A stretch of DNA of 36,317 nucleotides from Candidatus Atopostipes pullistercoris (lineage in GTDB: Bacteria; Bacillota; Bacilli; Lactobacillales; Carnobacteriaceae_A): the NCBI GenBank assembly GCA_019116785.1, contig DXAZ01000013.1, forward strand, positions 1-36,317. The letters are read 5' to 3'. Shown here piece by piece: positions 29,861-36,317 of the stretch; position 1 is the first letter of the stretch, and each line of letters begins with the position of its first letter. Below the pieces are notes generated by a model that was not told the DNA's origin, made no database searches, and was given only the letters and a program-made list of their open reading frames with translations. The translations under genes were made by a program, and so were the position numbers.

Positions 29861-30532
29861 ATGAATAAAAATGAGTATATTGCAATTATTGGCGATATTT
29901 ATGATTCTCGATTATTAGAAGATCGAAAAAAAGTACAAAAAAATTTATTAAATGTCTTAGATTCTATAAATAAAAAATACCAAAAGGAAATAGTATCCAA
30001 ATTTTCGGTTTCAATGGGAGATAGTTTTCAAGGTTTATTAAAAATTTCATCCCCATTTATGCAAATAATTTTTGATATTCAACTTGAACTTTTTCCAGTC
30101 GAAATGCGTTTTGGAATTGGGATTGGTGAAATCACGACCACTATTGATTCTTCAAATTCACAATTAAATGATGGTCCCGCGTATCATCATGCACGAAAAG
30201 CTATTGAATTTATTGAACAAAGCGAACAACAATACGCTACTCGTAAAACAAATATATATTTATCTGATCAAAGAGAGCGTAAAGAAATGGATTTAATCAA
30301 TGCTATTTTTGCATTAAATAAAGCGATAAATTCAAAATGGTCCAATCGACAAACAGAAATTATTAAGTCCTATCTGAGTAACAATGAAAATCAATATGAG
30401 ACTGCTCATGCACTAGATATTGGTCAATCAAGTGTCAGTAAGGCGCTAAAGAGTACAAATTTTTACGCCTTTTTGTCGTCAATAAAAGATATACAAGCGT
30501 ATATAAATCGAGCGGATGGTGAAAGAGGATAA
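29861..30532 (+). CDS. SatD family protein
   Basis: MNKNEYIAIIGDIYDSRLLEDRKKVQKNLLNVLDSIN...SMGDSFQGLL...; C-terminal HTH-like ETAHALDIGQSSVSKALKSTNFYAF. ATG 29861 after GAGGTGAGG. Confidence 0.85.
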   Translation: MNKNEYIAIIGDIYDSRLLEDRKKVQKNLLNVLDSINKKYQKEIVSKFSVSMGDSFQGLLKISSPFMQIIFDIQLELFPVEMRFGIGIGEITTTIDSSNSQLNDGPAYHHARKAIEFIEQSEQQYATRKTNIYLSDQRERKEMDLINAIFALNKAINSKWSNRQTEIIKSYLSNNENQYETAHALDIGQSSVSKALKSTNFYAFLSSIKDIQAYINRADGERG

Positions 30533-31272
30533 TGTATAAAGAAATCTTTCTTCTGTTTTTTATTGGTCATTTCCTAGGGGATTATTATTTTCAATCGGAT
30601 AAGTCTGTACAAAATCAAAATAAAAAAACTGTTCGATTACATAGTTTGATTTATACCCTGTCTTTATTACTCACTACTTTGCCTGTTATGAATAAAATGA
30701 TATTTATAGTAGTATTAATTCTTTCGTTTACACATTGGTTGATTGATTCTATAAAATATCGCTATAAAGCAACACACGAATTATCTTATGAAAAATTCGT
30801 ATTTATCTATTTATTCGACCAATTACTACATATAATGATTATTTTACTTGGTGGAACTTTTTTAATGCTTCAAACGGTTGATATCCAGTATCAATTGGGT
30901 TTACAAAATATTATTTTACAACTTCAGCTAAATTCAGAATTGATTTTATCCTGGATTCTTATGCTATTAGTGATTTACAAACCTTCTAGTATTAGTATTC
31001 GGATTATTTTAGATCATTTTGAACCAGCACATAAAAAAGAACAAGATGAAGGAATTACCAATGCTGGCGCGTTGATAGGAATTTTTGAACGTCTAATTAT
31101 CTTTTTAATGCTTTATGCAGGTCAATGGACAGCCATTGGTTTCGTACTTACTGCAAAATCAGTCGCTAGATATAATAAAATTTCTGAAGATCCACAGTTT
31201 GCAGAATATTATTTACTAGGAACGTTACTTAGTTCGTTACTTATTATGGTAAGTTATTATCTCATTTTTTGA
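30532..31272 (+). CDS. DUF3307 domain-containing membrane protein
   Basis: LLFFIGHFLGDYYFQSDKSVQNQNKKTVRLHSLIYTLS; translationally coupled (TAATG) to satD. Confidence 0.82.
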   Translation: MYKEIFLLFFIGHFLGDYYFQSDKSVQNQNKKTVRLHSLIYTLSLLLTTLPVMNKMIFIVVLILSFTHWLIDSIKYRYKATHELSYEKFVFIYLFDQLLHIMIILLGGTFLMLQTVDIQYQLGLQNIILQLQLNSELILSWILMLLVIYKPSSISIRIILDHFEPAHKKEQDEGITNAGALIGIFERLIIFLMLYAGQWTAIGFVLTAKSVARYNKISEDPQFAEYYLLGTLLSSLLIMVSYYLIF

Positions 31273-31427
31273 AAGGATACTTAATAGGAAACTAAAAGGA
31301 TCCAAATCATTCAAAATGAATGAATTTCAAGAAAAAATCATTTTATAAGTGTTAATTTTGTACTATGAAATCACTTTTATTTATACTGTATATATAAATT
31401 AAAAAATTCAATAGAGGAGTGAGCTGG

Positions 31428-31862
31428 ATGAAATTCTCATCATTTGTAAAAGGTATGTTAGTAGGTTTAGGCGTCGGGTACTTATTTGCCCCAAAAAGTG
31501 GAAAAGAAACGAGAAAAGAAATTACTGACAAATTAGAAGACTTAAAAGAACAAGGAATGGATTATGCAGAAACAGCAACTGAAACAGGAGCTGAAATTGC
31601 GGATACGTCAAAACACGCAGCTCAAGATGTAAAATCAACAATGAAAGATGCTGCAGGAGATGTAAAAGAAACAGCACAAGAGTCTGCAGAAAAAGTAGGA
31701 GAAGAAGCAAAAGATGTTAAACATGAAGCGGATAAAGCAACAGATGAAGTGAAATCTACAGCTAAAGATGCAGCCGATGAAGTGAAAGACACTTCAAAAG
31801 ATGCAGCAAAAGATGTAAAAGGAACCGCAAAAGAAGCAACAGACGATGTAAAAAATAAATAA
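31428..31862 (+). CDS. YtxH domain-containing protein with amphipathic Lys/Asp/Ala repeats
   Basis: KGMLVGLGVGYLFAPKSGKETRKEITDKLEDL followed by repeats such as KDAADEVKDTSKDAAKDVKGTAKEATDDVK. ATG 31428 after GAGGAG. Confidence 0.88.
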   Translation: MKFSSFVKGMLVGLGVGYLFAPKSGKETRKEITDKLEDLKEQGMDYAETATETGAEIADTSKHAAQDVKSTMKDAAGDVKETAQESAEKVGEEAKDVKHEADKATDEVKSTAKDAADEVKDTSKDAAKDVKGTAKEATDDVKNK

Positions 31863-31881
31863 CATAAGCAATAAATAAACC

Positions 31882-31915
31882 TCAAGCCAACCAATGATAT
31901 GGTTGGCTTGAGGAC
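31882..31915 (+). terminator. Strong hairpin between convergent genes
   Basis: CCTCAAGCCAACCA-atgata-TGGTTGGCTTGAGG (14-bp perfect stem). Confidence 0.65.
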
Positions 31916-31933
31916 TTTATAAAGACTTATGCA

Positions 31934-32839
31934 TTAATTATCTAAAATTTCATCCCAAGTATCGATATATTCTAAATAAAGGCCCTGAATCTCTTGTATT
32001 TCTAAATTCTCTAATGGATTGTTATTATTAACAATCACAACAATTCCATCGACCGCGATTGGTGCTGTTTCAATGAGTTGTTCAGCTTCATAATCATCTG
32101 GTTCTCTGGAAGTCATTCCAATATCTGCACTTCCATCAATTGCTGAAGTGATGCCTGCACCGGAACCAGGAGCAGTGATATCAATTGTAACATCTGGATT
32201 GAGTTTTCTATAAGCTTCAGAAAATTTTTGGATAGTGGGTTCAACAGAAGTAGAGCCTACAATACTAATAGAGCCAGATAATCCAGAAGGTTCATATTTA
32301 GGAGCGGTTGTATCTACAGACACATAACCATCTTCTTCAACAAGTTCTTGGGCTTGAGCAGAAAACATAAACTTCCAAAAATCTTCAGCAACATCACTTA
32401 ATTCCTGACCATAAGTTACATTGAAATTCCGAATAAGTTGGTAATTTCCTTCTTGTATATTTTCAATTGTCGGTTCAACCTCATCAATCGAAACGGCTTT
32501 TACAGAGGAGTTTAATGAACCCAAAGAAATATAACTGATACCATATAAATCACTTTCAACGGCTTGTATAGTAGCACTGGTACTATTTTGAACGGTTGCT
32601 TTAGGTGATAGAATATCATCTCCATTTTCATCGGTTAAATGAGCGACTGATGTAAAAGCAGAACGTGTTCCAGAGCCAAGTTCCCGCGTATATAAATGAA
32701 TTTCTCGATCGGCTTCAAATTTTTGAGAGGTTAACTGGTTTATGTTGAGAATAAAGTATACTGCTAATCCAAAACCAACAATTGCGCCCCAAAACCACCA
32801 TTGTTTATAAAATTTGTTTTGTTTTTTGTTATTCAACAT
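31934..32839 (-). CDS. PstS-like phosphate-binding (PBP type II) protein with circularly permuted domain order and an N-terminal membrane anchor
   Basis: N-terminal TM segment WWFWGAIVGFGLAVYFILNI without lipobox Cys; TRELGSGTRSAF, VQNSTSATIQAVESDLYGISYISLGSLNSSVKAV, VEEDGYVSV precede GSISIVGSTSVEPTIQKFSEAYRKLNPDVTIDITAPGSGAGITSAIDGSADIGMTSREP. Confidence 0.87.
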   Translation of the reverse strand: MLNNKKQNKFYKQWWFWGAIVGFGLAVYFILNINQLTSQKFEADREIHLYTRELGSGTRSAFTSVAHLTDENGDDILSPKATVQNSTSATIQAVESDLYGISYISLGSLNSSVKAVSIDEVEPTIENIQEGNYQLIRNFNVTYGQELSDVAEDFWKFMFSAQAQELVEEDGYVSVDTTAPKYEPSGLSGSISIVGSTSVEPTIQKFSEAYRKLNPDVTIDITAPGSGAGITSAIDGSADIGMTSREPDDYEAEQLIETAPIAVDGIVVIVNNNNPLENLEIQEIQGLYLEYIDTWDEILDN

Positions 32840-33008
32840 AAATTCCTCCTAAGATCGGTTAAATAATAGCTAGCTTAACAATATACAATAGATCCCAATA
32901 TTCAAAATAAATGGAATGATTAAAACATTTTTTCTTTTTAGATTATGAAGTTAACCGAATTATATCATTAATAAAATAGAAATGAAATATTCAGGAATTT
33001 TAAGGACT

Positions 33009-33035
33009 AGATTAAGTCACATTTAATCTCTTTTT
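33009..33035 (+). terminator. Orphan terminator-like hairpin in the divergent intergenic region
   Basis: AGATTAA-gtcacat-TTAATCT-c-TTTTTAT. Confidence 0.4.
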
Positions 33036-33093
33036 ATAGAAAATATATTGTTTTTTTATAGTAAAAAAAATAATTAAAAATACGATGATTTTT

Positions 33094-33175
33094 TTGACAT
33101 TATTAATAAAACAAGATACTATACATAGTACTGTAAAAAACAATCCCATATATATATTTACTAATAGTATAGTAA
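33094..33175 (+). promoter_or_regulatory. Promoter plus putative operator palindromes for the second ABC exporter operon
   Basis: TTGACA (33094-33099)-17-TACTAT (33117-33122); palindrome TACTAT-ac-ATAGTA (33117-33130) covers the -10; second inverted repeat TTACTA-atagta-TAGTAA (33158-33175). Confidence 0.6.
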
Positions 33176-33213
33176 GATTGAATACAGTTTTTTGGTAGAA
33201 AAGGAGGAATTTT

Positions 33214-34944
33214 ATGGGATTTATGTGGCAATACCTGAAGAAACAACATGGGTATGTATTTGTCAGTCTGATCGGAACCTTCGGAAAAGTAGCAGCTATG
33301 ATAGGTTTACCTACTTTACTAGGAGAAATGATAGATACAGCTCTAATATCAGGTGATTTTAACAAAGCAATTACGATTGGTTGGTGGATGGTAGCTTTAG
33401 GGGTTGTAGGTTTTGTAGGTCGAACGGTGAATACCTATGGAAGTTCACTCGCAACAACCAAAATGACGGAAGATATGCGCAATGACGTCTATGAACAAAT
33501 GACAAATTTCTCGCATGACCAATACAAAGAAATGGGAGTCGCATCTTTAACGACACGTATTTCTACAGATGCCTTTGTACTAATGCAATTTGCAGATCAA
33601 ATTCTTCGAATGGGAATAATGGCACCATTGATGACAATTTCAAGTATTGTTATGATGGTAAGAATCAGTTCAAATTTAATGATTATTTTAATTCCGGCAT
33701 TATTCATAATGGTCGGTATTATTTATTTTTTGGCTAAATTTTTACGTCCATTATCTGAAGAACAACAAAAGAATTTAGACCGCATTAATGGGATTTTTAG
33801 AGAAAACATCAATGGAGCTCGAGTAATCCGTTCATTTACTCAAGAAGAAAATCGATTCAATCGATTTAAAGATGTAAATAATTCATATAAAAATAATAGT
33901 ATGAAGTTATTTAGAACGTTAGGAATTACAGATCCAGCATTCAGTTTTGTAATTGTGAGTATGATTATAATCATTGTTCTTTTTGGTTCTCGTCAAATTG
34001 AATTAGGAAATATGCAAATCGGAGTTTTAACAGCTTTTATTGAATATAGTTTTCACGCATTATTTTCATTATTGATTCTTGCTCAATTATTTATTATGTA
34101 TCCTAGAGCTTCAGTAAGTGCTAGTCGTCTTAAAGAAATTATGGATACAGTTCCTTCTATTCGAGTTAATGAAGATGGAATCACAGAAACAGAAGTTAGA
34201 GGAGAAGTTGAATTTAAAAATGTTTATTTCCAATATCCTGATGCAGATGAGCCTGTTTTAAAGAACATATCTTTTAAAGCTCACAAAGGTCAAACGGTTG
34301 CTTTTATTGGATCTACGGGTAGTGGAAAATCAACGGTTATTCAACTAATTCCAAGATTATACGATGTGACTAAAGGACAAATTTTAGTGGACGGAGTAGA
34401 TGTTAGAGATTATAACTTAGCCGTACTAAGAGATAAAATTGGTTATACACCACAAAAGTCTTTGCTTTTTAGCGGGACAATAGCAGATAATTTAAGATTT
34501 GGTAAAGAAGAAGCTGAACAACCTGATTTTGATCATGCAACTTCAATTTCTCAAGCGTATGAGTTTATTCATAGACTCGAGAAAAAATATAGCGCGGATC
34601 TTGTTGAAGGTGGAACAAACTTTTCTGGGGGTCAGCGTCAAAGATTAGCTATTGCTAGAGCGATTATTGATAAGCCAGAAATTTATATCTTTGATGACAG
34701 TTTTTCTGCTTTAGATTTTAAAACAGATGCAAAAGTAAGAAGATTACTTTCTGAAGAGACGACAGACGCTTTAACATTTATTGTAGCTCAGCGTGTTTCA
34801 TCAATCATTAATGCCGATCAAATTATTGTATTAAATGAAGGGGAAATTGTTGATATTGGAACACATCAAGAATTATTACAAAATAGCGAGCTTTATCAAG
34901 AGATAGCACGCACGCAGCTAAGTGAGGAGGAATTATACGGATGA
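33214..34944 (+). CDS. ABC exporter subunit, TMD-NBD, degenerate-site half of a heterodimer (LmrC-like)
   Basis: GSTGSGKST Walker A, NFSGGQRQRLAIARAI, IYIFDDSFSALD (Asp at catalytic Glu). Confidence 0.92.
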   Translation: MGFMWQYLKKQHGYVFVSLIGTFGKVAAMIGLPTLLGEMIDTALISGDFNKAITIGWWMVALGVVGFVGRTVNTYGSSLATTKMTEDMRNDVYEQMTNFSHDQYKEMGVASLTTRISTDAFVLMQFADQILRMGIMAPLMTISSIVMMVRISSNLMIILIPALFIMVGIIYFLAKFLRPLSEEQQKNLDRINGIFRENINGARVIRSFTQEENRFNRFKDVNNSYKNNSMKLFRTLGITDPAFSFVIVSMIIIIVLFGSRQIELGNMQIGVLTAFIEYSFHALFSLLILAQLFIMYPRASVSASRLKEIMDTVPSIRVNEDGITETEVRGEVEFKNVYFQYPDADEPVLKNISFKAHKGQTVAFIGSTGSGKSTVIQLIPRLYDVTKGQILVDGVDVRDYNLAVLRDKIGYTPQKSLLFSGTIADNLRFGKEEAEQPDFDHATSISQAYEFIHRLEKKYSADLVEGGTNFSGGQRQRLAIARAIIDKPEIYIFDDSFSALDFKTDAKVRRLLSEETTDALTFIVAQRVSSIINADQIIVLNEGEIVDIGTHQELLQNSELYQEIARTQLSEEELYG

Positions 34945-36317
34945 AAGATATAATAGAATTACGAAGAGTATGGCCTTATATTAAAAAATATAAAGGACAA
35001 TTCTTTATTGGTATCGCAATGATCTTATTAGTCGTTATTACGGCGGGGTTAGAACCATTTATATTAGGTTTAGCCATTACTGAAATAGGTGAGAATATTG
35101 TCGATATTGTTCAGGGAGTTCCTGGAGCAAGTATGAATTATTCGTATATTTTCAAAATTATGCTTATTTATGGTTTGCGTGGAGCACTAAATATGTTAGG
35201 ACGTTATTTCTCTACATTTTTTATATCAGGTGTTGTTCAAAAATCAATGTTTGATTTAAGAAATGATATCAGTAATAAAATGAATCGTCTACCCGTTTCC
35301 TATTTTGATAGCCATAAATTAGGTGACATACTCAGTCGTGTAACAAGTGATGTAGAATCTGTTTCAAACTTTTTAACACAAACATTTTCTCCTACAATTA
35401 TGGGGATTTTACAGATCATTTTCTCTTTGATCATGATTGTTTTGATTCATCCTCAAGTATTAATTATAGTGTTAACTATGATGATTTTAGCATTAGTTTT
35501 TTCTCGATTAATCATTCAATGGGGTCAACCTGTTTGGAAAGAACAAACTCAAGCTTTAGGTAGTTTATTTGCTTTATCTCAAGAACATCTAAGTGGCTTT
35601 ACAGAAATGAAAGTTTATAATCAAGAAGAAGAATCTTTAAATCAATTTAAAGACATGAATGCTAGATTAACAAAAGCAGCAGCGACTGCTAGTTTCCGCT
35701 CTGGATTAGTTACACCTGTAACACGCTTTACTGCAGATATGGCTTATGTTGTTGTTGCCTTAATTTCAGGAAGACAAGTGATTAAAGGAACCGTTACATT
35801 AGGAAATTTACAGGCTTTAGTTCAATATGTAAATCAAATTAATCAATCTATTAATCAAATGTCTGAAATGAGTGGTGCTATGCAGAATGCTGGCGCGGCA
35901 AGTGCAAGGGTTTTTGAACTTTTAGATCAAGAAGAAGAAGATTTTTCAAACGAAACACAACAATTACCAAAAAAAGTTAAAGGTGAAGTTGTTTTTGATC
36001 ATGTTCAGTTCGGATATTCTACAGATAATATTTTAATGAATGATATTAACTTTAAAGTAAACCCTGGAGATACAGTAGCTATTGTAGGGCCAACAGGTGC
36101 TGGAAAGACAACATTAATTAATTTGATTTTAAGATTTTATGAAATTTTAGATGGAAAGATATTAATTGATCAGGTTGATATTTCAGAAGTTTCTCGTCAA
36201 AATCTGCGAGAACATATTGGACTTGTACTACAAGAAGCTTGGTTGTTCCAAGATACCATAGCAGAAAATATTCGTTTTGGAGACAAAGAAGCAACAAAAG
36301 AAGAAATTATAAATGCA
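34941..36317 (+). CDS. ABC exporter subunit, TMD-NBD, partner half (LmrD-like), truncated by window end
   Basis: ATGA overlap at 34941; MKDIIELRRVWPYIKKYKGQFFIGIAMILLVV...VAIVGPTGAGKTTLINLILRFYEI...; open to 36317. Confidence 0.9.
   Translation, partial: MKDIIELRRVWPYIKKYKGQFFIGIAMILLVVITAGLEPFILGLAITEIGENIVDIVQGVPGASMNYSYIFKIMLIYGLRGALNMLGRYFSTFFISGVVQKSMFDLRNDISNKMNRLPVSYFDSHKLGDILSRVTSDVESVSNFLTQTFSPTIMGILQIIFSLIMIVLIHPQVLIIVLTMMILALVFSRLIIQWGQPVWKEQTQALGSLFALSQEHLSGFTEMKVYNQEEESLNQFKDMNARLTKAAATASFRSGLVTPVTRFTADMAYVVVALISGRQVIKGTVTLGNLQALVQYVNQINQSINQMSEMSGAMQNAGAASARVFELLDQEEEDFSNETQQLPKKVKGEVVFDHVQFGYSTDNILMNDINFKVNPGDTVAIVGPTGAGKTTLINLILRFYEILDGKILIDQVDISEVSRQNLREHIGLVLQEAWLFQDTIAENIRFGDKEATKEEIINA

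Noticed and set aside
31522-31894. Minus-strand ORFs of 62 and 90 aa opposite the YtxH gene
   Set aside because: Ser/Leu/Phe-rich mirror of a Lys/Asp/Ala repeat gene; no start signal or family resemblance, so treated as composition artefact.
33012-33365. Minus-strand 117-aa ORF upstream of the ABC exporter
   Set aside because: Spans an AT-rich promoter region and the antisense of the ABC gene start; no homology recognised.

Overview
Low-GC Firmicutes chromosome segment, probably a lactic acid bacterium of the Carnobacteriaceae type (inferred from gene content only). Left to right it carries: a truncated IS110-family transposase with a structured non-coding end; a flavin disulfide reductase-rhodanese fusion; a CDF cation transporter; a complete beta-glucoside operon with a RAT/terminator switch (licT-bglP-bglA); an SDR; a pyruvate oxidase; a heterodimeric ABC exporter; a GNAT; two AI-2E family permeases; an ECF transporter (S, T and fused double ATPase); an SDR; AdhE with Rex-like and cre-like sites; two different ABC-F ribosome-protection-type genes, each behind its own leader ORF and attenuator; a SatD/DUF3307 pair behind a triple-repeat operator; a YtxH-like stress protein; a membrane-anchored PstS-like protein whose two halves are in swapped (circularly permuted) order; and a second heterodimeric ABC exporter cut by the window end. 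The strongest leads are the circularly permuted PstS-like protein (31934-32839), the Msr-type ABC-F leader encoding MLASIRLR with a three-segment attenuator (26042-26312), the second ABC-F attenuator with the MRN uORF (27932-28157), the candidate IS110 bridge-RNA region (975-1160), the CoA-disulfide-reductase-like protein lacking its redox cysteine, and the SatD operator. All calls are from reading the sequence; no database search or folding calculation was run.
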